Position numbers and translations under genes: made by a program. The notes beneath the pieces were generated by a model that had not been told where the DNA came from, ran no database searches, and was given only the letters and a program-made list of their open reading frames with translations. A DNA stretch of 64,000 nt, taken from contig CAJTGI010000001.1 of assembly GCA_910575435.1 (NCBI GenBank), forward strand, positions 41,759-105,758, in the 5' to 3' direction. The stretch comes from Clostridiaceae bacterium (lineage in GTDB: Bacteria; Bacillota; Clostridia; Lachnospirales; Lachnospiraceae). Below, one piece after another: positions 16,854 through 25,762 of this stretch; the stretch's first letter is position 1, and each line of letters begins with the position of its first letter.

Positions 16854-18542
16854 ATGGGGAATGATGTGAGAATTACGGTGGGGGATCAGGTGGCAACCTA
16901 TCCCGAAGGCACTACGTACGGGGAGATTGCCAAGGATTTCAGGGAGCAGTATCCTTGGGATATTATTCTGGCGCAGAAGAAGGGGAAGCTGGTGGAGTTG
17001 AATAAGACCGTGAAGGAGGATGGGGAGATTTCCTTTGTCACCACCGGGGATGGCAGCGGGCACAAGACCTATGACCGGGGCGTGACCCTTCTTATGCTGA
17101 AGGCATTCTATGATACTGTAAAGGATGAGAGAATTGTTTCTGGAACCGATGGAGGGGAATTGAAGAATATTTTTGTGAAGCATTCCCTGGGAGATAGCAT
17201 TTACTGCGAGGTGGAGGGGATTCCGGTGACGGGGGAACTTCTTGCCAGGGTGGAGGAGCGGATGCGGGAATTGGTATCCCGGGACGTAGTTTTCGAGAAG
17301 CGGTCTGTCAATACTTCGGAGGCTTTGGAGATTTTTGAAAAGCATAAGATGCTTGACAAGAAGAAATTATTTGAGTATCGCAGGGTATCCCGGGTGAATA
17401 TCTACCGCCTGGATGGCTTCGAGGATTACTATTATGGGTATATGCCCGCATCTACCGGGATATTGAAGTATTTTTCCCTGCAAGTGTATGACCGGGGATT
17501 TCTCTTACATATGCCCAATAAGGGGAAGCCGGATCGTATCAGGTCTTTCCAGGATAGTCCCAAATTGTTCCAGACGCTGCAGGAGGCCAGCCAGTGGGGC
17601 AAGATGGTGGATGTGGATACGGTGGGCGCGTTGAATGACGTGATTACCCACGGTGGTGCTTCGGATTTGATTCTGGTGCAGGAGGCATTGCAGGAAAAGA
17701 AGATTGGGGAGATTGCGGAGAGGATTGCAAAGGATCCGAGCAAGAAGTTTATTATGATTGCCGGTCCCTCTTCCTCTGGAAAGACTTCCTTTTCCCACAG
17801 ATTGTCCATTCAGCTTCGGACCTTCGGGCTTAAGCCCCATCCCATTGCCCTGGACAATTATTTTAAGAATCGGGAGGATACGCCTCTGGATGAGAATGGC
17901 AATTATAATTTCGAGTGCCTGGAGGCCATTGACGTGGAACTTTTCAACCGCCAGATGACGGCTCTTCTGGCGGGGGAGCGGGTGGAACTTCCCACTTTCA
18001 ACTTCGTGCTGGGCAAGATGGAATTTAAGGGGGATTACAGGCAGCTTGGGGAGGAGGATATCCTTGTGATTGAGGGCATCCATGGGCTGAACGACAAATT
18101 GTCCTACACCCTTCCCAGGGAAAGCAAGTTTAAGATTTATATCAGCGCCCTTACCCAGATCAATATTGACGAGCACAATCGGATATCTACCACAGATGGG
18201 AGATTGATTCGGCGGATGGTGCGGGATGCCAGAACCCGGGGGACTTCTGCGGCGAATACCATCGCTATGTGGCCTTCGGTGCGCCGGGGGGAGGACCAGT
18301 ATATCTTCCCATTTCAGGAGGAGGCGGACGTGATGTTTAATTCCGCTTTGATTTATGAGCTGGCGGTGCTCAAGCCCTATGCGGAATCCATCCTCTTCGG
18401 GATACCTAAAGATATTCCGGAGTATATTGAGGCGAAGCGGCTTTTGAAGTTTTTGGATTATTTTATCGGGATCAACACGGAGGATATTCCGAAAAATTCT
18501 CTGATGCGGGAGTTTGTGGGGGGGAGTATTTTCCATGTATAA
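16854..18542 (+). CDS. Uridine kinase-like nucleoside kinase with TGS and tRNA-synthetase-like N-terminus
   Basis: A 562-residue protein common in Clostridia. Residues about 1-70 form a TGS domain; residues about 70-260 resemble the threonyl-tRNA synthetase second additional domain. The C-terminal half is a P-loop phosphoribulokinase/uridine kinase domain, with Walker A IAGPSSSGKTSFSHRL near residue 303 and the family segments ALDNYFKNREDTPLDENG and YNFECLEAIDVELF. The biological substrate is not settled. The ATG follows TAGGAGG seven bases upstream. It ends just before the 119-bp repeat array. Confidence 0.85.
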   Translation: MGNDVRITVGDQVATYPEGTTYGEIAKDFREQYPWDIILAQKKGKLVELNKTVKEDGEISFVTTGDGSGHKTYDRGVTLLMLKAFYDTVKDERIVSGTDGGELKNIFVKHSLGDSIYCEVEGIPVTGELLARVEERMRELVSRDVVFEKRSVNTSEALEIFEKHKMLDKKKLFEYRRVSRVNIYRLDGFEDYYYGYMPASTGILKYFSLQVYDRGFLLHMPNKGKPDRIRSFQDSPKLFQTLQEASQWGKMVDVDTVGALNDVITHGGASDLILVQEALQEKKIGEIAERIAKDPSKKFIMIAGPSSSGKTSFSHRLSIQLRTFGLKPHPIALDNYFKNREDTPLDENGNYNFECLEAIDVELFNRQMTALLAGERVELPTFNFVLGKMEFKGDYRQLGEEDILVIEGIHGLNDKLSYTLPRESKFKIYISALTQINIDEHNRISTTDGRLIRRMVRDARTRGTSAANTIAMWPSVRRGEDQYIFPFQEEADVMFNSALIYELAVLKPYAESILFGIPKDIPEYIEAKRLLKFLDYFIGINTEDIPKNSLMREFVGGSIFHV

Positions 18543-18549
18543 AATATAA

Positions 18550-18598
18550 ATAGTTGTTCTAATTCGACGATGAAAAATACATCGTCGAAGAACAACTA
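18550..18598. repeat. Long stem-loop at the head of the repeat array
   Basis: TAGTTGTTCT plus TTCGACGATG pairs with CATCGTCGAA plus GAACAACTA around the loop AAAAATA, with a three-base bulge. The right arm is also the first bases of the first 119-bp repeat unit. It lies eight bases after the kinase stop and could be a processing or termination element, though no T-run follows. Confidence 0.6.
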
Positions 18599-19099
18599 CG
18601 GCAACAAGGTTGCCGATTTATATCGAAAGAACGCAAAAACGGCGTTCTTTCCAGATTGCAAGGCGATTCTTCTCTCGTGAGGAAAGGGAAATCCCGCTGC
18701 ATAGAGAAGAACAACTACGGCAACAAGGCTGCCGATTTATATCGAAAGAACGCAAAAACGGCGTTCTTTCCAGATTGCAAGGCGATTCTTCTCTCGTGAG
18801 GAAAGGGAAATCCTACTGCATAGAGAAGAACAACTACGGCAACAAGGTTGCCGATTTATATCGAAAGAACGCAAAAACGGCGTTCTTTCCAGATTGCAAG
18901 GCGATTCTTCTCTCGTGAGGAAAGGGAAATCCCGCTGCATAGAGAAGAACAACTACGGCAACAAGGCTGCCGATTTATATTGAAAGTGCGCAGAAACGGT
19001 GTTCTTTCCAGATCGCAAGGCGATTCTTCTCTCGTGAGGAAAGTGAAATTCCACTGCATAGAGAAGAACAACTACGGCAACAAGTCTGCCGATTTATAT
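18587..19099. repeat. Tandem array of 119-bp repeats (four full units and one partial)
   Basis: Units start with GAAGAACAACTACGGCAACA at 18587, 18706, 18825, 18944 and 19063, exactly 119 bases apart; the last is partial. Each unit can form three stem-loops: CGGCA/TGCCG, GAAAGAACGC/GCGTTCTTTC, and TTCTTCTCT/AGAGAAGAA. Units 1-3 are nearly identical and unit 4 is more diverged. Because 119 is not a multiple of three, reading frames drift from unit to unit, so ORFs across the array (for example 18610-18918) are not credible genes. It fills the whole gap between the kinase gene and folD. Confidence 0.92.
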
Positions 19100-19133
19100 A
19101 AGAAATTTACTGCATAGAAAGGAACGAGGACAG

Positions 19134-19979
19134 ATGGCGACTATTATTGACGGGAAGGCGATTTCCCAGCAGATTAAGGATGAGGTGAAGGAGAAGGTGG
19201 CGGAGCTGAATAGCCAGGGGAAGGAGGTCTGCCTGGCGGTGATTCAGGTGGGCGACAATCCCGCTTCTACTGTGTATGTGGGCAATAAGAAGAAGGCTTG
19301 CGCCTATGTGGGAATCAAGTCTCTGGCCTATGAACTTCCGGGGGAGACCAGCGAGGAAGAACTTCTCTCTCTGGTGCGGGAGCTCAATGGCAAGGAGGAT
19401 GTGCATGGGATTCTGGTGCAGCTTCCTCTGCCGGATCACATTGACGAGGACAAGGTGATTCAGGCCATTGTGCCAGAGAAGGATGTGGATGGATTCCATC
19501 CCCAGAGCGTGGGGGCGTTGAGCATTGGCCAGCCGGGCTTCGTGTCATGCACTCCTGCGGGGATCATCCAGCTGCTGAAGCGTTCTGGGATTGAGATTGA
19601 CGGCAAGGAGTGCGTGATCATTGGCCGCAGCAATATCGTGGGGAAGCCCATGGCGCAATTATTGCTGCGGGAAAACGGCACAGTGACGGTGTGCCATTCC
19701 CACACGAAGAATATTAAGGAAGTTACCAGGCGGGCAGATATCCTGGTGGTGGCCATCGGAAGGGCTAAGATGGTGGATGCCTCCTATATCAAGGAGGGGG
19801 CCGTGGTCATTGATGTGGGCATGGACAGGGATGAGAATGGGAAACTCTGTGGCGATGTGGATTTTGAGGATGTGAAGGAGAAGGCGGGAGCCATTACCCC
19901 GGTTCCAGGGGGCGTGGGGCCCATGACCATCGCTATGCTGATGTACAATTGCCTCTGCGCTGGGAGCATGCACAGATAA
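19134..19979 (+). CDS. folD: Bifunctional methylenetetrahydrofolate dehydrogenase/cyclohydrolase
   Basis: A 281-residue enzyme that interconverts 5,10-methylene-, methenyl- and 10-formyl-tetrahydrofolate with NADP. The catalytic lysine lies in [17 protein letters not shown], the folate-site segment is [15 protein letters not shown], the NADP-binding motif is [17 protein letters not shown], and the family ending [18 protein letters not shown] is intact. The start follows AGGAACGAGGACAG. Its promoter must lie within or upstream of the repeat array. It supplies one-carbon units, including for acetogenic-type metabolism in this family of organisms. Confidence 0.96.
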   Translation: MATIIDGKAISQQIKDEVKEKVAELNSQGKEVCLAVIQVGDNPASTVYVGNKKKACAYVGIKSLAYELPGETSEEELLSLVRELNGKEDVHGILVQLPLPDHIDEDKVIQAIVPEKDVDGFHPQSVGALSIGQPGFVSCTPAGIIQLLKRSGIEIDGKECVIIGRSNIVGKPMAQLLLRENGTVTVCHSHTKNIKEVTRRADILVVAIGRAKMVDASYIKEGAVVIDVGMDRDENGKLCGDVDFEDVKEKAGAITPVPGGVGPMTIAMLMYNCLCAGSMHR

Positions 19980-20113
19980 CGGCGATGGATTCCGGGATGA
20001 GCGCAGGGAAATAGGGCGCAAACGCATTTTGGATGCTCGTGAGCAGTGTGGATGTGAGGGTATCCGGCGATTCGCTTCATGGTAAATATGTTAGGAAATG
20101 TGAGGAGACAGGA

Positions 20114-21448
20114 TTGGATATATTTTTTATGTCCCTGGGGTGCGATAAGAATCTGGTGGACAGCGAGATGATGATTGCCGGCCTCAGAAAGGCGGGCCAC
20201 CGGGTGGTGGATGACGAATCCATGGCAGAGGTCATTGTAGTAAATACCTGCTGCTTTATCGGGGATGCCAAGGAGGAGAGCATCAATGCCCTGATTCAGA
20301 TGGGTACTTATAAGGAAGAGGGGAAGTGCAAACTTTTGGTGGCGGCGGGCTGTTTGGCCCAGCGGTATCATCGGGAGATTGAGGAAGAGATTCCCGAGGT
20401 GGATGTGATTATCGGCACCACGGGATATGAATCTCTGGCGCAGGCCATTCAGAAGGGCTTGGAGAAGGGGGAAGGCACGCTGTCTTTCCTGGAGAGCGTG
20501 GACTACCTGCCAGAGCCTTTGACTGACAGGGATAGCATGTCCGGGGGGTATTATGCCTATCTGAAAATTGCGGAGGGCTGCGATAAGAATTGCACCTACT
20601 GCGTGATTCCGAAGGTGCGGGGAAAATATCGCAGCGTGCCTATGGAGAATTTGAGGGAGCAGGCGGAGAACCTGGTGGCAAAGGGGGCGAGGGAACTGAT
20701 TCTGGTGGCCCAGGAAACTACTTTGTACGGCCGGGATCTTTATGGGGAAAAGTCCCTGCCCAAATTGCTGGAGATGCTGTCAGAGATTGAGGAACTGAGA
20801 TGGATCCGCATCCTCTACTGCTATCCGGAGGAGATTACGGAGGAATTAATCAGCGCTATGAAGCGGCTGCCAAAGGTATGCCATTATCTGGATATTCCTA
20901 TCCAGCACGGAGCGGATTCCGTGCTTCGGCGCATGGGCAGACACACCAGCCGGGAGGAAATTTCTGATATGATTGGCCATCTTCGGGAGGAGATTCCGGA
21001 CATTGCCCTGCGGACCACGCTGATTACCGGATTCCCTGGAGAGACGGAGGAGGAATTTCAGGAACTGAAAGATTTCGTGAGGGAGATGAGGTTTGAAAGG
21101 CTGGGGGTATTTGCCTATTCTCAGGAGGAGGATACGGCGGCCGCCCAGATGGAGGGGCAGGTGCCGGAGGAGGTAAGGGATGCCCGCCGGGAGGAAATCA
21201 TGGAGATCCAGCAGGAGATTGCCTTCGGAAAGTCGGAGGAACGGATCGGAGACACGCTGGAGGTCATGGTGGAGGGCAGGGTGCCGGAAGAGGGCATTAC
21301 GGTTGCCAGAACTTATATGGATGCGCCGGATGTGGATGGGTTTGTATTCGTGGAGACGGATTGGAACTTGATGTCTGGAGACTTTATCAAAGTAAGGATT
21401 ACGGGGGCCAGGGGATATGACTTGCTGGGGGAAGCATTGGATTGCTAA
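20114..21448 (+). CDS. rimO: Ribosomal protein S12 methylthiotransferase RimO
   Basis: A radical-SAM enzyme that methylthiolates the conserved Asp of ribosomal protein S12. MTTase cysteines appear in MSLGCDKNLVDSEMM, VNTCCFIGDAKEES and VAAGCLAQRY. The radical SAM triad is EGCDKNCTYCVIPKVRGKYR, and a C-terminal TRAM domain ends the chain. I propose the TTG at 20114, six bases after GAGGAG, because it gives the usual family start (MDIFFMSLGCDKN). The frame is open to an ATG at 20033, which would add 27 atypical residues. A paralogous fold to MiaB at 9.8 kb. Confidence 0.94.
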   Translation: MDIFFMSLGCDKNLVDSEMMIAGLRKAGHRVVDDESMAEVIVVNTCCFIGDAKEESINALIQMGTYKEEGKCKLLVAAGCLAQRYHREIEEEIPEVDVIIGTTGYESLAQAIQKGLEKGEGTLSFLESVDYLPEPLTDRDSMSGGYYAYLKIAEGCDKNCTYCVIPKVRGKYRSVPMENLREQAENLVAKGARELILVAQETTLYGRDLYGEKSLPKLLEMLSEIEELRWIRILYCYPEEITEELISAMKRLPKVCHYLDIPIQHGADSVLRRMGRHTSREEISDMIGHLREEIPDIALRTTLITGFPGETEEEFQELKDFVREMRFERLGVFAYSQEEDTAAAQMEGQVPEEVRDARREEIMEIQQEIAFGKSEERIGDTLEVMVEGRVPEEGITVARTYMDAPDVDGFVFVETDWNLMSGDFIKVRITGARGYDLLGEALDC

Positions 21449-21511
21449 GTTGCTTCTGGCAGTATATGAGCTATATTATGAATGCGGGTTTCGCAGAAAT
21501 GGAGTGTGACG

Positions 21512-22060
21512 ATGAACTTACCAAATAAGATTACGATGGTGCGAATTATTCTAATTCCTTTTTTTGTATTTTTTATGCTGACGGATGTGGTGTCTTATTC
21601 TAAATATATTGCGGCAGGGATTTTCATCGTGGCCAGCCTGACGGATACGCTGGACGGGTATCTTGCCAGAAAATACCAGCTGGTTTCCAATTTTGGAAAA
21701 TTCATGGATCCCTTGGCGGATAAGCTTCTGGTGTGCTCGGCGCTCATCTGCTTTGTGGCCATACCCGGGAATCCCATGCCTGCCTGGGGCGTTATCGTGA
21801 TTGTCAGCAGGGATTTCATTATCAGCGGATTCCGCCTGGTTGCCTCCGATGCGGGAGTTGTGATAGCCGCTGGCTGGTGGGGGAAGGTTAAGACGGTGGT
21901 TCAGATGGTGATGTCCGTTCTGCTGATTTTGGATTTTGAGGGAAAAGTGATGAATGTGGTGGAATATGTTTTCATTTATGGGGCAATCATACTTACTGTG
22001 GTATCTCTGGTGGATTACCTGTGGAAGAACTGGAAGATACTGGATGATGGAAACCTGTAA
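21512..22060 (+). CDS. pgsA: CDP-diacylglycerol-glycerol-3-phosphate 3-phosphatidyltransferase
   Basis: A membrane enzyme of 182 residues that makes phosphatidylglycerophosphate, the committed step to phosphatidylglycerol. The CDP-alcohol phosphotransferase signature is complete, with Asp48, Gly49, Ala52, Arg53, Gly62, Asp66 and Asp70 within DTLDGYLARKYQLVSNFGKF and MDPLADK. Several hydrophobic helices span the chain. The ATG at 21512 follows TGGAG; the upstream in-frame ATG at 21482 has no ribosome binding site. It follows rimO closely, as in other Firmicutes. Confidence 0.95.
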   Translation: MNLPNKITMVRIILIPFFVFFMLTDVVSYSKYIAAGIFIVASLTDTLDGYLARKYQLVSNFGKFMDPLADKLLVCSALICFVAIPGNPMPAWGVIVIVSRDFIISGFRLVASDAGVVIAAGWWGKVKTVVQMVMSVLLILDFEGKVMNVVEYVFIYGAIILTVVSLVDYLWKNWKILDDGNL

Positions 22061-22147
22061 CGAATGCGTCTGTGAGGGAATGGGGTGTAGCGGTGCTTTT
22101 CAGACTGGCGGCGCATTTGTCTGAAAATAAAAAGAATGGGGGAAAGA

Positions 22148-22627
22148 ATGGTGTCTTTGGCAGAGCGGTTGGTGGAGACATTGAAGGAGATGGGGCTTCA
22201 AATATCCACGGCGGAGTCTTGCACCGGAGGGCTGGTGGCCTCGGGCATTGTGGACGTGGAGGGGGCTTCTCTGGTATTTCAGGAGGGATATGTGACGTAT
22301 TCTAACCGGGTGAAGGAGAAGCTTCTGGCAGTATCTTCCCAGACTATCGCAGAGCATACGGTGGTGAGCAGCCAGGTGGCGGAGGAGATGGCTCTGGGCG
22401 TTCGGCAAAAGACCGGGGCAGACGTGACGGTTTCCGTCACAGGCTATGCGGGGCCAGACCCAGGGAATGACGGTACTCCGGCGGGAACGGTGTATATTGG
22501 CACATGGTATGCGGGGAAGGGGATGGCAGAGAAGTTTTTATTTCAGGGAGATAGGAGGCAGGTGCGGGAGCAGGCGGCCCTAGAGGCTTACAGGCTGGCA
22601 CTAAAGAGGATCGAAGACGGTGAGTAG
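22148..22627 (+). CDS. CinA C-terminal-type nicotinamide-nucleotide amidase
   Basis: About 159 residues corresponding to the stand-alone C-terminal domain of CinA (PncC), which deamidates nicotinamide mononucleotide to recycle pyridine nucleotides. Family motifs include STAESCTGGLVASG, VSSQVAEEMALGVRQKTGAD, SVTGYAGPD and AGTVYIG. The N-terminal COG1058 domain of full CinA is absent. The start is uncertain between ATG 22136 and ATG 22148; GGGGGAAAG precedes the second. The last eight bases overlap the GTG start of the next gene, indicating coupling. Confidence 0.88.
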   Translation: MVSLAERLVETLKEMGLQISTAESCTGGLVASGIVDVEGASLVFQEGYVTYSNRVKEKLLAVSSQTIAEHTVVSSQVAEEMALGVRQKTGADVTVSVTGYAGPDPGNDGTPAGTVYIGTWYAGKGMAEKFLFQGDRRQVREQAALEAYRLALKRIEDGE

Positions 22628-23969
22628 AGTGATTGTGATTGGCGGCGGTGCTGCCGGGATGATGGCTGCTTTGGCAGCGGCGGGGTGCGGGCATCGCGTG
22701 ACTATATTTGAAAAAAATGAGAAATTGGGAAAGAAGCTTTTTATTACGGGGAAGGGACGTTGCAATGTGACAAATGCCAGTGATGTGGAAGAACTGCTGG
22801 CGCATATTCCCCGGAATAAAAAGTTTCTTTACAGTGCCTTTTATGCCCTGGATAGTTTTGCACTGATGGATTTTCTGGAGGGGGAGGGCCTTCCCCTCAA
22901 GACGGAGCGGGGAAATCGGGTGTTCCCCCAGTCGGACAAGTCCTCGGACGTCATCAGAACCCTGGAGCGGGCTCTGAAGAAAAGAGGGGTGGAAGTCTGT
23001 CTGAACACGGAGGTGGCGGAGATCTTCCTAGAGGGAAATCCATCTGTCAGAGGAGACATTGCACGGAAGGGAAGGGAGGCTTTCGCGGTTGGAGACGGTT
23101 TGGACAAAAAGCAAGATATGACGATTGGGGAAGGATTGGAGAATGATAGTCCTCTTCTGGGGGGAGTGATTCTGGGAAAAAGGGCTGGCGGGAAAAAAGT
23201 TCCTGCGGATGCAGTGATTGTGGCTACCGGGGGGATATCCTACCCCAGTACCGGCTCCACCGGGGACGGGTACCGCTTTGCCCGGGAGTCGGGGCATCGC
23301 CTGGAGGGGAGGTCGCCCTCCCTGGTGCCCTTCGTGGCAGGGGAAGACTACATATGCCAGATGCAGGGGCTGTCCCTAAGGAATGTGGAATTGTCGTTAG
23401 AGAGGCAGGGGAAGGAATTGTACCGGGATTTCGGGGAACTGCTCTTCACGCATTTCGGGTTGAGCGGGCCTCTGGTGCTGTCGGCCAGCAGCCAGATAAG
23501 CGGCATGGATCTGTCTGGGCTGACGGGGAAGATTGACCTAAAGCCCGCCCTGTCGGAAAAGCAGTTGGATGATAGGGTTTTGCGGGATTTTGGAGGAAAT
23601 CAGAACAGTTTATTCAAGAATAGCCTGGGAAAGTTGCTCCCCGCTAAGATGATTCCCGTGCTGGTATCCCTTTCCGGGATTTCTCCGGAGAAGAAGGTGA
23701 ATGAGGTTACCAGGGAGGAGCGCAGGAGGCTTGTGGGCCTTATGAAGGCGTTTCCATTTACGGTAGAAGGGCTGCGGGGATACAATGAGGCCATCATTAC
23801 CCGGGGCGGGGTGTCTGTAAAGGATGTCAACCCTGCCACCATGGAGTCGCGGATGGTTCCGGGGCTTTATTTTGCGGGGGAAGTGCTAGACGTGGACGGA
23901 ATGACGGGGGGATATAACCTGCAGATTGCCTGGTCTACCGGGAATTTGGCGGGCATTTCTGTCAGCTAG
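22620..23969 (+). CDS. HI0933/BaiN-family flavoprotein
   Basis: An FAD-dependent oxidoreductase of 449 residues. The N-terminal dinucleotide fold is VIGGGAAGMMAALAAAGCG, followed by IFEKNEKLGKKLFITGKGRC and NVTNAS, which are signatures of the family that includes BaiN, a bile-acid dehydrogenase of gut Clostridia. The C-terminal FAD segment ends YFAGEVLDVDGMTGGYNLQI and AWSTGNLAG. Residues about 138-195 form a charged, low-homology insertion that I do not expect in the family core. The physiological substrate is unknown; most genomes of this group carry several paralogues, so bile-acid activity should not be assumed. Confidence 0.88.
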   Translation: MSRVIVIGGGAAGMMAALAAAGCGHRVTIFEKNEKLGKKLFITGKGRCNVTNASDVEELLAHIPRNKKFLYSAFYALDSFALMDFLEGEGLPLKTERGNRVFPQSDKSSDVIRTLERALKKRGVEVCLNTEVAEIFLEGNPSVRGDIARKGREAFAVGDGLDKKQDMTIGEGLENDSPLLGGVILGKRAGGKKVPADAVIVATGGISYPSTGSTGDGYRFARESGHRLEGRSPSLVPFVAGEDYICQMQGLSLRNVELSLERQGKELYRDFGELLFTHFGLSGPLVLSASSQISGMDLSGLTGKIDLKPALSEKQLDDRVLRDFGGNQNSLFKNSLGKLLPAKMIPVLVSLSGISPEKKVNEVTREERRRLVGLMKAFPFTVEGLRGYNEAIITRGGVSVKDVNPATMESRMVPGLYFAGEVLDVDGMTGGYNLQIAWSTGNLAGISVS

Positions 23970-24058
23970 GCGGTTTTGCTCGTGCAGCTTATTAGGGCGG
24001 GGCATGCGCAAATGGAAGGCTGGCAATATAAAATATGTATAGAAAAGAGGTATCACGT

Positions 24059-24718
24059 ATGAAAAGTATAGCGATTGACGGCCCGGCTGGGGCGGGGAAG
24101 AGTACCATTGCAAAAAGGGTTGCAAAGGAATTGGATTTTATCTATGTGGATACTGGCGCAATGTACCGTGCCATGGCACTGTATTTCCTGCGTCAGGGGA
24201 TCAAGGCAGAGGAGGAAGATAAGATTTCGGAGGCATGCGGGGATATCCAAGTCTCTCTTGCATATGAGAATGGGGAGCAGCAGGTGCTTCTGAATGGGGA
24301 GAATGTGAATGCTTTTATCCGCACGGAGGAAGTGAGCATGATGACTTCTGACACCTCCAAGTATCCAAAGGTTCGGGAAAAATTATTAGATTTGCAGAGA
24401 AATCTGGCCAAGGCCCAGAATGTGATTATGGATGGGCGTGACATTGGCACCTGCGTCCTTCCCGGAGCCGATTTGAAAGTGTACCTAACGGCAAGTTCTG
24501 CAGAGCGTGCCAGAAGGAGGTACAAGGAGCAGGTGGAGCGGGGGATTTCCTGCGACCTCCAGCAAATCGAGGAGGATATTATTGCCAGGGACGAGCAGGA
24601 CATGAACCGGGAAATTGCGCCATTGAAAAAGGCGGAGGATGCGGTGGTCATAGATGCCTCGGATATGACGGTCGAGGAAGTGGTTGCAGAGATGATTTCC
24701 CTATATCAGAACACCTGA
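24059..24718 (+). CDS. cmk: Cytidylate kinase
   Basis: A 219-residue nucleoside monophosphate kinase that phosphorylates CMP and dCMP. It has the P-loop IDGPAGAGKST near residues 6-16, the family segment YVDTGAMYRAMALY, the NMP-binding insertion and VIMDGRDIGTCVLPGADLKV. The ATG at 24059 follows AAGAGGT; the in-frame ATG at 24035 lacks one. In many Clostridia cmk lies directly before ispH and rpsA, as here. A distant cytidylate-kinase-like relative occurs at 60.2 kb. Confidence 0.95.
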   Translation: MKSIAIDGPAGAGKSTIAKRVAKELDFIYVDTGAMYRAMALYFLRQGIKAEEEDKISEACGDIQVSLAYENGEQQVLLNGENVNAFIRTEEVSMMTSDTSKYPKVREKLLDLQRNLAKAQNVIMDGRDIGTCVLPGADLKVYLTASSAERARRRYKEQVERGISCDLQQIEEDIIARDEQDMNREIAPLKKAEDAVVIDASDMTVEEVVAEMISLYQNT

Positions 24719-24916
24719 GAAAAGCAGCAAGAAAAATGTTGGTTGCGGCACTGCGGAGTGTAGTTTGGCTCATTTTAAATAGAAGATTGGATATAGTGAC
24801 CGGAAATGTGCAGATATGCTGTGTTGGAATGGGAAAAACATGCCGATATATTTAAAGGTTATTCATAACATCCTTTAGAACGGCAATGAGGCGGCAATGA
24901 AATAGGAGGATATTGG

Positions 24917-25762
24917 ATGGAAGTGACGGTGGCAAAAAGTGCCGGATTCTGTTTCGGGGTAAAGCGGGCCATGGACATGGTGTACGCGGAGGCGGACAAC
25001 TGTGAGAAAGTCTATACCCTGGGGCCCATCATCCACAATGAGCAGGTGGTGGAGGATTTGGAGAAGAGGGGCGTATATGCCATAGATTCTCCGGCAGATC
25101 TCCCGGAAGGGGAGGAGGCGACAGTCATCATCCGATCCCATGGCATCACCAAGGAGGTGTTTGAAGAATTAGAGAGGAAGAATGTGAGGGTGGTGGACGC
25201 CACTTGCCCATTCGTCAAAAAAATCCACAATATTGTTCAGGAAAAAAAGAGCGAAGGTTTTGAGATTGTGGTGGTGGGGAGCGCATCGCACCCGGAAGTG
25301 CAAGGGATTTGCGGGTGGTGCGGCAATGACTGCACAGTGCTCCAGACCCCGGAAGAGGCAGAAAATTTCCGCTATTTTGGGGACAAAAAAATATGCCTTG
25401 TGGCGCAAACGACATTTAATTACAAGAAATTTGAAGATATAGTTGATATTTTGCGCAAAAAGAGTTATGATATACTTGTTATGAATACAATTTGCAACGC
25501 TACCGAAGAGCGTCAGACAGAAGCGGGTACCATTGCGAGGAAATCCGACGCGATGATAGTGATAGGTGGAAAACATAGTTCCAACACCCAGAAACTGTAT
25601 GAAATATGCAGAAATGAGTGCCGGGACACACATTTTATACAGACACTTGATGACCTGGATTTGAATCTTTTTCAATCTTTTCGTAGCGTAGGAATTACTG
25701 CTGGGGCCTCAACCCCAAATAATCTAATTAAGGAGGTTCAATCATATGTCAGAGAACAATGA
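24917..25762 (+). CDS. ispH: 4-hydroxy-3-methylbut-2-enyl diphosphate reductase
   Basis: The last enzyme of the non-mevalonate isoprenoid pathway (281 residues), an iron-sulfur protein making IPP and DMAPP. Cluster cysteines lie in AKSAGFCFGVKRAMDMVY (Cys12), VDATCPFVKKIH and MNTICNATEERQ. Histidines of the substrate pocket are in GPIIHNEQVV and ASHPEVQGICG, and TAGASTPN near the end is diagnostic. The gene overlaps the rpsA start by 17 bases; in some Clostridia the two are one fused protein. Translation of the pair is probably coupled. Confidence 0.96.
   Translation: MEVTVAKSAGFCFGVKRAMDMVYAEADNCEKVYTLGPIIHNEQVVEDLEKRGVYAIDSPADLPEGEEATVIIRSHGITKEVFEELERKNVRVVDATCPFVKKIHNIVQEKKSEGFEIVVVGSASHPEVQGICGWCGNDCTVLQTPEEAENFRYFGDKKICLVAQTTFNYKKFEDIVDILRKKSYDILVMNTICNATEERQTEAGTIARKSDAMIVIGGKHSSNTQKLYEICRNECRDTHFIQTLDDLDLNLFQSFRSVGITAGASTPNNLIKEVQSYVREQ

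Noticed and set aside
18587..19099. CRISPR array
   Set aside because: Units are 119 bp, contiguous and nearly identical throughout, without alternating unique spacers, and no cas genes are present.
18610..19117. ORFs of 89-102 codons running through the repeat array
   Set aside because: The repeat period is not a multiple of three, so each ORF reads different frames of the same unit; there is no ribosome binding site and the opposite strand has equally long ORFs.
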